Notes under the pieces: model-generated
The model's database searches: none
Seen by the model: only the letters and a program-made list of their open reading frames with translations
What the model was told of the DNA's origin: nothing
Translations under genes and position numbers: made by a program
Part shown: positions 47,586 to 59,281 of the stretch, one piece after another
Layout of the letters: the number at the start of each line of letters is the position of its first letter
Numbering within the stretch: the stretch's first letter is position 1
From: Antrodiella citrinella
Lineage: Eukaryota; Basidiomycota; Agaricomycetes; Polyporales; Steccherinaceae
DNA length: 64,000 nt
Direction of reading: 5' to 3'
NCBI GenBank assembly: GCA_004802725.1
Contig: SGPM01000056.1
Location: forward strand, 43,112-107,111

Positions 47586-50523
47586 TTACCAAGTAGCTTC
47601 CTCTCCATGATACGGAGAAGACGCCAGTACGTTCGCCATAGCAGCCCGCCTCAACTCAACTCTATCGAAAACCTTGAACTTCCGCTCGCGCCTAAGAACC
47701 GGCGACGGCGGCGAATCACTTATCGGGGTGTCAGGCTCAGGACTTGGGGACCTTGAGAGCGGCGAGGAAACGAAGGTCGGCGATGCTGGGACGTCCTCCA
47801 TGTCGTCGAACGGCGGTGGCGGCGGCGGGAGGCTCTCGCCGTAGTTGTGCTCGTACCATACGTGACCATGGTAGAGCGTGCGGACCATCTCTGTCAGTTC
47901 GGTCAGTTCCTTCTTGTGCTTCTCCCTGTCGCTGATCAGCGTCCTGTTGTGGTACTGGTAGGACCGCATGCGAGTGTGGGTGGCCTCGAGGTTGGCAGAG
48001 CCCAGCCGAAGTTGTCCGGCTTGCAGAGCGGCTTTCTCCTTCAGTTCGAGGCAGAGAGCGGTCTGGACTTCTTTGGCGCGGCGTTCTTTCTCGAGCTGGT
48101 GAAGGAGATCCTTGAACTCGGAGATGGAAGCGGACGGGACGGGGGCGGCTTGTGTTGACTGAGCCTCTTCAACGGCCAGCTGGAGAGCGTTGATCTGGGC
48201 CGCGGAAGCTTCGTACTTGGCTTTGAAGTCCTTAGTGACCGACATCATCTTCTTCATCATCCCGGTACGAATAGTCATCAGAGCCTTCTCCTCATCCAGC
48301 GCCTTTTCTTGAGACTCCAAACGCTGGGTCTGGGTTTGAAGTTGCCCATTGACCTCGTCATATCGGACTACGAGTTGGTCGTGCGTGGATGTGAGAGCGG
48401 TGAACTTATCGAGGAGGGTGATCTTGGCAGAGCGTTCGGCGGCGAGCTCCATCTTGACGTTGGAGATCTCTTGTTGGGCAGCCTTGGTCTGAGTGTCGAG
48501 TTCGTTGTAGGCAGCGAGAACCTTATCGTTGACGATCCTGAGCTGCTCTTGAACTTCGGTGATGGAAGAGGTGTGGACGGCTTCTTGAGTGGCGATGGCA
48601 GCGCGGGCGGAAGAGGCGTCCTGCTGAGCGACAGTCAACTTGTCCTTGAGATCGGCGACGACGGACTCGCGTGCAATCTTCAGTTGATTCTGTTCTTCTA
48701 GAGCGTTCTTGTACCGCTCCTCGTTCGACCGAGCGTCGGACTCGGACTTGTCTGCGCGGTCGGTGGCGTTCTGAAGTTCCTGCTCAAGAAGGTCGATGAG
48801 ATCCTGGGCCGTGATGAAGTCCCCTTGCGCAGAAACAATGTCGGCTTCGAGTTCAGCAATGTGGGCGGCCTGAGCGGCGATGTTGGCGTCCAAACGAGCT
48901 TCGAGGCGGTCGGCCGCATCCCGCTCTTCTTTCAAGCAGGAATAGATCTCCTGCAGTTCTTCCACGGCCGCGTCGCGCTCCTTGATGGCGTCCTCAATGC
49001 GAGCCATGGCGGTGTTGTGTGTGTGTATCATATCTTCTACTACAAATTCCAAGTGCTATGGGTGGCTCAATGAGTATCTCAAGACAATGAAGAAATCAAA
49101 ATAGACGCACAGCTGAGCGCTCCTCGGCAAGACTGGCATCCAAGTCGTCCGAACTGAAAAGCGAACTGGCGTCACCAGAGAGCTGAAGGAAGGCGAGGTT
49201 AGCTTGAGAGTCATGGGAGGTAGCATCTCTGGCGAGTTCAGTAAGCTCCGCAGCTTGGTCTTGAATGGCGAAGATGAACGAAGNGGAGGGAGAAACGGAG
49301 GGTAGGGGTTCAGAAAGGTAGGTGTCCAAGGAGGCCTGGAGGATGTCGCACCGCTGGGCGGTGGAGGTAAGGTCCGATTGGGCGAGAGCGAGAGAGGCAT
49401 TGACGGTTTCGATCTCGACTTCGCGTTGCTGGAGGAGGGCCTTGAGCGCGGCCACCTCACAGCGGGAACGCTCGAGCTCTGCAGCGGACTCTGCGAGAGG
49501 CGAAGGGAAGGCGTCCACNGAAAAGGTGTTGTTGAGCGTGATATCATCGTCAGTGATCACNGGCTCGGAGACTACNACGGGTGTGCTGACTTCGACGGAA
49601 ACAGAAGCGGCAGCGCAGGCTTGACGAATAGCGAGATGAGTTCTGGCGGAAATGAAGGGGACGCTTTTGTCAGCGGAACGGGCGTAACTCGGCTTNCCGT
49701 GGCGAAGGCGGAAAGCGTGCTTGAAAGAGTTGGAAATTCTGACGATAGAGCGGATCTCCCTAAGTTTGGACAGCTTGGACTACGCGTGGAGATGTCAATA
49801 TGTTATGTTGGAGAGGGAGACAGTAAGNGGGAACTCACCACAGGAACGACGTGACTTCGTTGAATTGCCGATCGCACTGCACATTCCAAAGAACGGCGTG
49901 CTGAAGGGCGGGTGCACGTCGTATCACTGGTTGTGGGCAGTCCAGGAGAGAGGGTGGTAGGGGAGGGTGAAGAGCGTAAGTGAATATCCAACGTCGACTG
50001 CAAGAGTCATCAATACAGAAATNAAGCACAAGAAAACTCAAAGACGTACCTTAGAAAGAGAAGGCGTACCATGAATATAACCGGAGAGAACGAAAACTAA
50101 TACGAGAACCGAGAAANCCGAAACGAGAGGCTGAAGACCAAATCCGATATGATGCAATACGACGCAAACTGCCTGAGTGCCACCAGCCGGCACATCAGAC
50201 ACCACNCCTGTTGTATATACATCGTCGACACAACTCTTCTTCCATGACTCCCGGAGAGTGGCGTAAAACGCTACCGCAGCCACGGAGACCATGAGAGANA
50301 GAGCGAGCCGACACGGATGCTGGACCATAGATGCCGATCGTCCCGAGCGAAGGAGGCCTACGGCAAGAGCGAAGCCAACCACGGACGGGAGAAGCAAAGA
50401 TGAGACAGCGGAGGACGAAGCCATGTTGACCACGAGAGCNGCGTGATCAACGACGGACCCAGTCTTGAAGGCGACCGTCGGGGGGAAACCGAGAACAGGA
50501 ATCTGAAAGTTGGTGAACGACAT
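47586..50523 (-). CDS. Membrane-anchored long coiled-coil protein
   Basis: Four exons (50523-50050, 49997-49839, 49779-49111, 49055-47586) are joined by three phase-0 introns and give one open frame of about 923 residues. The first exon has three or four hydrophobic stretches, for example SVVGFALAVGLLRSG, LMVSVAAVAFYATL and FSVLVLVFVLSGYIHG, which look like membrane segments. The third and fourth exons are almost entirely coiled coil with heptads such as LERSRCEVAALKALLQQREV and HIAELEADIVSAQGDFITAQ, up to about residue 830. The tail is Pro/Ser-rich (ESLPPPPPPFDDMEDV, SPLSRSPSPEPDTP). I do not recognise the family. Exon 2 has a more protein-like alternative frame, but that frame does not splice consistently. 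Ambiguous bases occur in exons 1 and 3. A tethering or scaffold role at a membrane is inference. Confidence 0.65.
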
Positions 50524-51304
50524 GATGTTNGCGTTAAGGAAAAGAGAAGTTGCGCGANCCACCCTCTATGTATACCCCAAAGAGGCTGACGGTCAGCCTC
50601 CAGTTGCTCCCTCCCCGGACCGCATTGGGATCGAGACTAGGATCTTCAAAAGGTANGTACCTGCTGAGCATTCAGAAACGATATNTGTTCCATGTCAGGC
50701 ATAAGTACTTGTGAGAATCATCAGAATAAAACAGTACCTTGTTAGAACGAATGTCGTACATGTGCGGCGCGACACTCAACACCAGCTTAACCGACTTGAC
50801 GNGTCCGACCAAGCCATGGGTTCAATTGTNCCCCCTCCCTCCGCCGTAAGAGTGGACGACAAAGGAAATGATAATTTCAGGTGATGGAGATACATTGTGA
50901 CTGGGATGCGCGTGTCCGAGTAGATATAAGCAGTGAGATGGTGGTGGTTGGATGAGAGAGAGAGAGAAAGAGACGCGCGGTGTGATCCACATCTACGATT
51001 CATTTAGACGCNCTTCCCATGTTCGAATTCCGCTCACTGTCAATAAGTATGTCAAGAACATGATGATTGCGCTAAANAAATATACAGTATATACATCCGA
51101 TGAAGAAAAAGTGAAGCGATATGAGAAGAAAAATTATAATGACTAAGTCCATGAAATCCAGATTAGTTTGCGCCGCTACTTCTGAGACTTGAGTCACGGT
51201 AACGGCGCACTGAGCTGTTCCTACACCTTNAAGGAGATGAGGAGAGACGTCACGCTCCATGCGGGTTATGGTTCGACCCAGGCCANGTCGGACTCGNATT
51301 CTCA
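50524..51304. other. Intergenic stretch with ambiguous bases
   Basis: No gene can be supported in these 780 bp. A short minus-strand stretch (50736-50810) reads VKSVKLVLSVAPHMYDIRSN before a possible donor and might be an exon, but no partner exon is found. Several n positions limit interpretation. Confidence 0.4.
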
Positions 51305-53349
51305 TCAGCAGTCGGACTCTCNNTGCTCGACTCGTTGCCATCCTCGTCCCGAAGCACGCTCTTCCGTACGTTTATCTTCAACTACCACGAACCAAACAAT
51401 CAGCCCGCAGTTTGACATAACATNTCGTTACAGGTATTGCGAGTATGCTTAAAGACTCACCGCATTCTTGATTCCCGAAAANGTGGAGTCCCCACTGAGG
51501 TGAGATTTCTATATAGACGCGATAAACCGATGAGTGATGGGAATCGATGAACATAAAGATNAACGAAACGCGTACTCTGAACAGTGCGCTNAAGCCGCTG
51601 AAACGACGGTTGTCCGAGCTGTGGGCCACATCAGAGGCGGACAAACGCGAACGTTCTTGCAACCGTTTCCGCGCGTTCAAACTGCGGGAAAGATTAGTTG
51701 GTTAGGAAGGGCATAGGGTCGGGCGAGACTTACGTTGCAAGGAAGGAATTAGTGTAGACTGCATGGAAGAGANTAAGAGTTTAGGAATGATGACAAAGAC
51801 GAGGATAAGGTCGCGTACGTTTCGCAATAGTGAAATGAACGGCCAAGAAGATAAGGTTATGCTGCATGCTGACCCACTGTAACAGGAAGTCTCGTCAAGA
51901 CTATTTCCGAGACAACAGTGGAAGACACGTACGCATATGAGAGATATTATTGTTGTAATACTGCACGTACTTGATAAGCTGCTGCTGCACGAATGGTTCA
52001 AACGCGAAACGTACGAAGTGAGAAGCCCATTCTCTATTGTGTAGAGGGTGATTGTGCCCAACACTTGATCCATGCTGCGTAAAATTAGTATCTGCTGGTC
52101 AAAATAGAAAATATCCAACATACCTCAAGAAACCGGTCCTGTTCTGCCTCAACAGAATGATTAAAGTCGCAGCGACCAATAAATCGAGCGCGCATGAGCA
52201 CGCAAGGGTGACGGCGAACAGCCACTACTGAGAATAAGCGACTTGAAGATATCGAGTAGGTGATGCGATGGACTTACCCCTGTGTGAACCGTGAATTCGT
52301 CCCAGAACGACTTCGAGGCCCTGAAAGACCGTCAACACGAGTCAAGATGAAAATCAAGATATCTTTCGTACATCTGAGCGGCAGCACCTGTGAAACGAAT
52401 ATCAGTATCTTAGAATATCAGTCCAGCAGAGCAAGAGGATGACGAACCAAAACCTGTGGCAACTCGGAAGATGTTCAACAGAATCTGTGTCAAGAAATGT
52501 GAAATGCTGTTGTTAGACTCTCCAGGTCGGTCTGACTTACGATAGGAAGAACCAGATACGTCCGTTTCTTGCTCACTGATGCAAAATGTGAATACGCGTC
52601 CAGAATTTTTTACCAGGGTGGGACAACGTACATGTCCACAATCTATGAATGTAGAAACTGCGAGATCATGTATCAGTCATCATCCACACACAGCCAGCGA
52701 AAGTCACATACGATATCACAAGGAAGGTAATCACGGACTGGAACTCGAGTTAGGGTTTTCTGGGCGCAAAGAATGGCTAGTACACTCACTGTAAGGGCTA
52801 CGCATGCCTGTTCGAGTGAAGATCTCATTTAGTACATTCATTCAGAACTTGCGTCTGTGAACACGTACCGGTACAGGCCTGAAGACATAGGGGATGAGTA
52901 TACCGGACAAGGTCAAAGCGTGCGGTGATCAGCTCACCAGTGAACCCGTAGAGGTCCAAATTCTTCACGGTCGCGAATCAAATAATCCCAATTAGAGCCC
53001 AGAACGAAGCCTGAGTGGAGTAAATCCAAAAGCCTGACAAGAATCACAGGTTTTAGAGGATGCAAGCGCGAAAGAGGGAGACTACATACCAAACTGCGGT
53101 TACCTATATCGAAATTCAGTCAGACGGATTTTGATAGGAGATGAAAGGATACTCACCAAAATTTTGATGTGTGCGCGGTCGTTCTGGTATAAACGATAGT
53201 ATAGGACCGCTTGCATAGAAACGAATCCCGAAAGACTGTGTGGCGACGGAAATGAGTACTCGTGTCAAGGCCAGTGAATTCGACACTCACAATAGGGCGA
53301 CAAGCCCCCCAATCAAAACGGCACCAAGAGTGCTACTGAACCGTGCCAT
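51305..53349 (-). CDS. DUF6534-type seven-helix membrane protein
   Basis: The family is large in Agaricomycetes and its function is unknown. ATG at 53349 gives MARFSSTLGAVLIGGLVALL, then SGFVSMQAVLYYRLYQNDRA, LLDLLHSGFVLGSNWDYLIR, FQSVITFLVI, VSKKRTYLVLPI, ILLNIFRVATGF, WLFAVTLACSCALDLLVAAT with LIILLRQNRTGF, SMDQVLGTITLYTIENGLLT, NLIFLAVHFTIAK and YTNSFLATLNARKRLQERSR. These are the successive membrane helices and the conserved NSFLAxLNAR end of the DUF6534 domain. More than ten very short exons are needed. Exon edges around 52400-52900 and the C-terminal tail (stop about 51305) are uncertain, and several n bases fall in the 3' half. Identification of the domain is sound; the exact model is not. 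Confidence 0.72.
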
Positions 53350-54311
53350 GGCTGCTAGCGAGCAGAAGCAGAGTGGCGCACTAAAGAAGAGAGAACTGCG
53401 CAGTGGTGGCAAGTTAGGTCGACCGAGAATGGCTCCCGCCTCCACGAAGGCAGTGGGCCCCTAAGACATTGGTGAGGCCTTGATTAGCTACGACCTGTGG
53501 TCATCCCTCGGAAGCAAATTACTCACGCCCAAACCGTTGGAGTGAGTCGTTTCAGTCTAGTCGGACAACCGACGCGCCTATAATCGCGTCGACTGCTGTT
53601 CATTTTCACCAGAAGGAAGAACAACATGTTCGAGAGTGTCTGATCAAGTTATCGCGACGACGTGAGACGCTGAGCGTTCAGTAGGATGATGGCCAGCAAG
53701 AGGGTCGGACTTCCGCATTGGTCGGAACAAAGATCTGAACATCTTGCCAAGGCTATGCCGAGCCGTGCCGGTGGAGGGATGTTCGGCAAGTTGCGGGAGA
53801 TGGACAATGAATTTCGTTTGAACGAAGTTCATGCTCACTTCGTTCATGCTCATGCGCAAATGTCGAAATTCTGTATGGTTGGAATCGTTGTAACAGCGTG
53901 ATTGAACATCAAGCCTAAGCAAGGGACACAAATGCTACCATGTTCGCGTGGTAGAAATGCTTGAGAAACACCCCGCTCTCGGTCCATGAACAAATCCACG
54001 AAGCTTCTGCATTTTTTGCGGCATTCTGATGCCTGTCTCGGTTCTTCGGTTGGCCGTTCAAACATTCGGGGGACAGTGAATGGACAGTCTTGGCCGTTCT
54101 TGGACAGTAATGCACCGCAAAATGGACAGAGCTAGCCAAGACGAGTCTCCATAGCCGCCAGCCACGCCTTTTCTTGAGCGAGACGGACATCGTCCTCCGC
54201 CTGCTTCAACTTTGTCCTTCATCTTGTCCTCACACTTACCTGATCCAACCTCCCATTGCTGTGGCCGACACGCTCCTGTTCTGAGCTCGTCGTGATCCTC
54301 GTCGTACAAGA
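53350..54311. other. Divergent intergenic region
   Basis: This 960-bp gap separates the starts of the DUF6534 gene and the Ser/Thr-rich protein gene. A minus-strand frame of 95 codons (53644-53931) lacks family resemblance. A short imperfect direct repeat of GTTCATGCTCA occurs at 53827-53857. Nothing else is recognised. Confidence 0.4.
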
Positions 54312-56036
54312 TGGCCCAACAGTGCGTTACCACGCCCACAGCAACCCTCTTCACCACTATCACATCCTCGAGTCTCTCAACCTCCTTCTCCGAGTCTGTC
54401 ACCACTTTTCCGGCCCAGGTGTCCACGATCGTTTCTACAGCATGTGCAGCAGATGTCAGTGGTTCTGTGTCTGCGGCGAGCTCTTGCTCTCCGGTGACCA
54501 CTACCACCACCCTGCCAGGTAAGCCAAAAGTAGTCCATTTATTCGAAAACTTGACCAAACGGGCTGTGCAGCTTCATCTAGCACCGTCACCGTCCCAATC
54601 ACGAATACAGTCGAGATCACTGCAACGAACCCGACAGCCACTCTCTTTAGCACGTCGTGTGCCTCGACGCCAATCTCGACGCTCCCGACAAGCGATACCA
54701 GCAGCAGCACTACATCGCCGATCTCAACACCACCCCCGATCTCAACACCGCCTCCGACGTCGACGCCTATATTACCTCCGACTTCGTCCAACACCACGAG
54801 CACCTTTGAGGCATCGAGTACTCTGCCCAACGGATCGGTCGTGATTGTTGACCAGACTTCTGTCTTTGTCGTGACCGCTACTGCCACACCGCAAGGACAC
54901 GCGGCCAATGACAGCAAGACGAACGTAGGAGCGATTGCAGGAGGTGTGGCAGGAGGTGTGGTGCTGCTCGTAGTAATAGGTCTGGTCATATGGTATTGCT
55001 TGTGCGTACTCGATCTTTCATTCGTTTTACTGCGGGTCTAACAGTATTTCACAGTGGTAGGAAACCGCGATATGAAGATGAGCTTCGACTGAACGAGGAT
55101 CTGGACAATATCAGTCCATTCGCAGTTCGGCATCAGAAGCATCCTCGCGGAGCACCATTGATAGACGAGATCGAAGAGCCCAAGAACGAGTACCACTTCG
55201 GCGCTATGGGCACTCAACCCCCGAATAACCCCGCCGCACCACCTACCAGCTGGACCATCCTTCAGACGGACACGGACAGGCTAGGCCAGGTGGTGTCAGT
55301 CCTAACAGACCGACATCTATGTGGGATCCAGGCTACGGATCCGGGCACGCTCTAATTGCAGTAGGTCCTGGTAGCACTAGCAGCCACGGCGGATACGCGG
55401 CTGTGCCAACTGGATACGGTCCCAACAATGGCCACGCCGTACCTCCATCCAATGGCCCTTCATACCCCAACTACCCGGCACAACCATACCCCCCACCACA
55501 GTCATACCCGTCACAGGCATACACATCGCAACCATATTCACCACAACCTCACGCTGAATACCACGCTGTCGCTGCTCCCCTGCCTGCAGGTGCGGGCATG
55601 GGTCCACAATCGACTATGTCCGAGAGCACGCGCTCTGCGACAGGCGAGCTGGTATACAACCCCCGGTCACACCTGACAGTCGCCAACCCCGACGCGTCCT
55701 ACGTACCCTACCACGACCCGCGCGAAACGAAGGATCCGCAACTCTACCTGAGATCCGATACAGGGTACTCGAATACTGGTGGCGCGTCTGGATCATCACG
55801 GCTGCGTCGTGCAACATCAAGACGCAGGTCTGGTGTCTCCGCCGTCACCGTCTTTGCCGGCGCAACCGGATATTGAGGTGGCGGGTGCGAGTAGCTCTGC
55901 TGCTGTTCCTGGCGGGGCTGCGGAGGGTGAGAGTTCGTTGAGGCGGCGACGCTCGACGGACAAGACGCAGCCGCAGGGCCGATACCGCGATGACGGTGAG
56001 AGTCATGAGCCTGCGCCTCCGGCGTACCAGGCATAG
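54312..56036 (+). CDS. Ser/Thr-rich single-pass membrane protein, wall-sensor-like
   Basis: The N-terminal half is almost pure Ser/Thr/Val/Pro (MAQQCVTTPTATLFTTITSS onward), the pattern of a heavily O-mannosylated ectodomain. One membrane segment follows, VGAIAGGVAGGVVLLVVIGL, with a cytoplasmic RKPRYEDELRLNED. The tail is Pro/Tyr/Gln-rich with repeats such as YPPPQSYPSQAYTSQPYSPQ. Introns are likely at about 54521-54571, 55012-55062 and 55775-55817; the last leads to the common fungal ending EPAPPAYQA and TAG at 56034-56036. No signal peptide is evident at the chosen ATG, which is unusual. Between about 55240 and 55300 the frame shifts without a convincing intron, either an error or a missed splice. 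The layout recalls Wsc/Mid2-like sensors but there is no cysteine-rich WSC domain. Function is unproven. Confidence 0.6.
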
Positions 56037-56362
56037 TATCACTCTCGGACTCGCGTTATCTTCTTTCTTTGTATTTCTTTTTAAGCTCTGGTCCACTCAT
56101 CACACTCCTCTCGTTTTTTGCATGCATGCATATCAGTCTAGTAGGTAGTAGCAACACCTCTCTTGTTTGTTGTTTCGCTCTCTCTGATCTCACTGGTTTA
56201 ATCACCCACTATAGACACTCACTCCATCCATTCTCCTACTTTCAAGTATACGCAGTGTGAATTTATGGCATATCCCATATCCGTAACGTAACGTATTTAG
56301 TCGGCCAACACAGGGTGCACGGTTGCGTTTTACTACACTGCCAGTTGACTGCCAGTGGTCTA

Positions 56363-56516
56363 TGTTGTAGCGGGATCCTATGATAGGATGGTTGAGGGAG
56401 GTCCCACTATGGTTGGATCTAATCGTGGGGACCATATGGAACCGAGAAGCGGTACATCAGGTGGGAGTCGCAAAAGCGACTGGCTATAAGTATTGAGGTC
56501 GATTGGGAAGACAACA
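56363..56516. repeat. Possible short solo LTR
   Basis: The segment begins TGTTGTAG and ends GACAACA, so it has TG...CA ends inside 6-bp inverted termini (TGTTGT/ACAACA). It contains a TATAAGTA box and a perfect hairpin AGTCGC-AAAA-GCGACT (56466-56481). I see no 5-bp flanking duplication and no second copy, so this is only a candidate. Confidence 0.25.
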
Positions 56517-57125
56517 CCCCCACCCGGTGTAGCCCTCACTGAGACCAGTCTATTGGAGGTCGCGTTATCATGATGATTACGCCTCGTACTCCCCCATAGG
56601 CGGTAGGTTTCCTACGTGGACTTGGAAGGCGGCAGAGAGCTTTCGCAGGTTCGAAACTGCCGCTACTGACTCCCGCCTTATCTGCCTCTGGCTTAACCAT
56701 GAAGGCCCTTATCCTCGGAGACGGGTCTCTCGGACTGCCAAGCAGAAGCGTCTCCCTCGCACATAGACTCAGTTCTATGCTCGCTAGCTCGCCTAGACCC
56801 CACATTATGCAGAAGTGGTTAGCGCGCCGCAGCGGTCCGACGACTGCCAGTGCCTCTATAATTGAACCTGATATCGGGAGACTTCCGCCTCTTTCAGCTC
56901 TGTTGAAGCCAACTCGAAGTGAACAACACACTCCAGAAATACTCCTCGCACAGTACGTGACACTCAAGACGCAGCTTAAGCTGACATTCTCATGCTTAAG
57001 CTTGTGCACACAGTCTCAGTGGTACTAGAAGGACGAGGACACGCGTGTCCTGGCAAGAGCGCAGTAAGTGGTCAGCTCAGGTCTACGTATCTGTCCAATA
57101 TAGACAAGGACAGCTAGGTTCAGGC
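56517..57125. other. Intergenic region before the F-box pseudogene
   Basis: Open frames of 110-157 codons exist on both strands (56536-57028) but show no domain, no usual codon pattern and no splice support. Nothing recognised. Confidence 0.4.
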
Positions 57126-58493
57126 ATGGATTCCACGACGCGATTTCAACACAAGTTTCTGGGAAATGACTTGCCACGGGAGCTCATGGACATGGTCGTC
57201 AAGGACATGGACTCTGCCACGCTGAAGACATCCACACTGCTGTCGCGTCACTGGCGTATCTCCGCATCACTCAAGCTCTTCGAGAACATCACTATTCTTT
57301 TAGAGCCGCCCACTGTGCCGACGCCTTCTCCCGACTACACACACTTGGACGCGTTTTCCGCGTTCCTCGCTGCGGACGCCTCGTCGGTCATATCATCGTG
57401 CGTCGAACTTCTTTGCGTCCAGAGCACCCCTTCAAGTTGCGTGTTCGAGTCGACTTCGTCTTACTCAAACTACCATGAATCAAAACCCTCCACCTTCAAG
57501 ACTTGCACTTGACCTGCTGCCCTTCAAGCGCGTCGGTGGAATGCTGGCGCCGCCCTATGAATTTGCAGAGCTTGATCCTCGAAACTATTCGCTCGACTCT
57601 CCCCAAAGCGTCCGAGTCCACCACGATTGAGGATGTCGATGAGCACTCGATCAGCGTGTGGACCCCTTTGATTCAATTGCTGAATCTGTTCGGTGACATT
57701 GGCACCCTGGAAAATCACGGACTTCCGTTTCTGCGATGCAGGAATCAATGACCTGGCTGACATAGAAACGCCAGCGGTGACACTGTCCGAGGCTGTCAAG
57801 ATCAAAGCAATCGCCTCGGATACTGGTGCGAGTGTCAATATCTTTCACGCGAAGGTCCTACAATTTCTTCAGGACGCGCACTGCCTGACTGCTCTGCAAA
57901 ATCTACTCATTGACACTACCAATCTTAAACTCATGCAAGCAGTCGGACACAATCTCACTAGATTCCACCTAGACACGGCTTTCAGACAGGCGGGCTTAGA
58001 GGTGAGGTCATGACTCTTGCACAACTGGGTTCCCGCTGATCTCTGTTACTTTAAGTTCCAGGACATCTATGGTATATCTCACTGTTCACGGCTCGAGAGC
58101 CTGCGCATCTCGGTGATCTGTGACGACGACGATCTCAGGGACATCCTTGTCAACGCTGTCACATTTTGCTCACAGACCATATCGCGATTTACAATCACCG
58201 TGACAGTCAGACATATCCGAGACTGGGGGCAAACCATCCGCTCCTTCGTATTAGCCATGCCTTTGGAAACTTTGGATGTACTTTTCAGCACTCGACATCC
58301 CTCTGCCGACGTCATATTCGACTTTTTCGATGCCACTATGGGTTTCCCGGTGTACAATGTAGATGGCACGGTCGTATACACATTTGCCGCCACCTGGGAA
58401 AAGGAATTAGCTTTGTCGGAGGGAGATGGATTGATTCGGGCAAGAATGCCTCGCCTCTATTTGAGGAACCGCCTGCATGTACGCAGATCGTAA
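57126..58493 (+). pseudogene. F-box/LRR family pseudogene
   Basis: The start MDSTTRFQHKFLGNDLPREL and LSRHWRISASLKLFENITI match the F-box and following helices of the intact paralogue at 59282-60661. The frame then breaks near 57415. The family sequence continues in another frame as VDFVLLKLP, stop, IKTLHLQDLHLTCC: a TGA stands where the paralogue has arginine, a C-to-T change of CGA. A second shift near 57710 moves the reading to FRFCDAGINDLADIETPAVT. The end is again coherent: QNLLIDTTNLKLMQAVGHNL, an intron in the family position (about 58003-58061) and DIYGISHCSRLESLRISVIC up to TAA/TAG at about 58493. Two frame changes and one nonsense codon make a functional product unlikely. Confidence 0.75.
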
Positions 58494-59281
58494 GCCTCAC
58501 TCATCCTAATCAATGTTGAGCATAAATGAATTGACGAGCCTTTCACAGAGACGGCGAAGGTGATCCATTTTAGGGACCAAAATTAGGGTTGTGGTGCGTT
58601 CATGCAGTTCCTACCAAGCCCTCTGGTGCTCAATCGCGTTCCTTTGAAGGTCTCCGGGCTCGTTTTCAGCGCAGTCTTCATTGCAAGCTGGTGATCCTGG
58701 CTGATTTCTATGTACTAGGCTTGCGTCCGCCCTGTGCCTTTTTTTCCAGTATACTATCACCTGTACCACCCATGTTGATGCTCATACGAGAGGTATATAG
58801 GCGAAGAACATCATGAAGCCTGACCGCAGTCGTGCAACTCTATAGCCCTTCGTCGTGCTCATTCCGTCCATGGCGGCTCGTTATGTGTACAGATGTCGAC
58901 GTCTGGTTCCTGCTGAACGCATACTCGACCAAATTTACCGCCGTACTGTAAGGCGGCATGTCGTAGACGACGAAACGATTATTTGCCTAATGCTCCCTGG
59001 CGATAAGCAGACGTAGGAGCACTAAGTGACAAGTGATAGGAGAACAAGATAATCTGCTGCCTCTATTCGCTCATGAAAAAGTGCAATACACGTTTCCAGC
59101 ACCACTTATGACTGTCGCGGTCAAGGAGACGAAGACGAAGCTTGGGTGTGACCATGACTGAGCATAAGAGGGTCTGGCGGATATATTGTGTACGCATGAG
59201 AACCACAACACTACCACATAGATGTCCCCACCCTGGAGAAATTTTGTTAGAACGACTGTTTCAACACGTTTGGGACGAGGC
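58494..59281. other. Intergenic region between convergent F-box copies
   Basis: About 790 bp between the 3' ends of the F-box pseudogene and the intact F-box gene, which face each other. No gene or repeat is recognised. Confidence 0.45.

Noticed and set aside
53827..53857. Short direct repeat GTTCATGCTCA
   Set aside because: Only two imperfect units; not a satellite or CRISPR-like array.
54058..54989. Minus-strand frames opposite the Ser/Thr-rich protein
   Set aside because: Val/Gly-rich antisense of Thr/Ser/Pro codons; no independent support.
56536..57009. 157-codon minus-strand frame next to the possible LTR
   Set aside because: No domain, no splice support and overlapping frames on both strands; probably chance or transposon debris.
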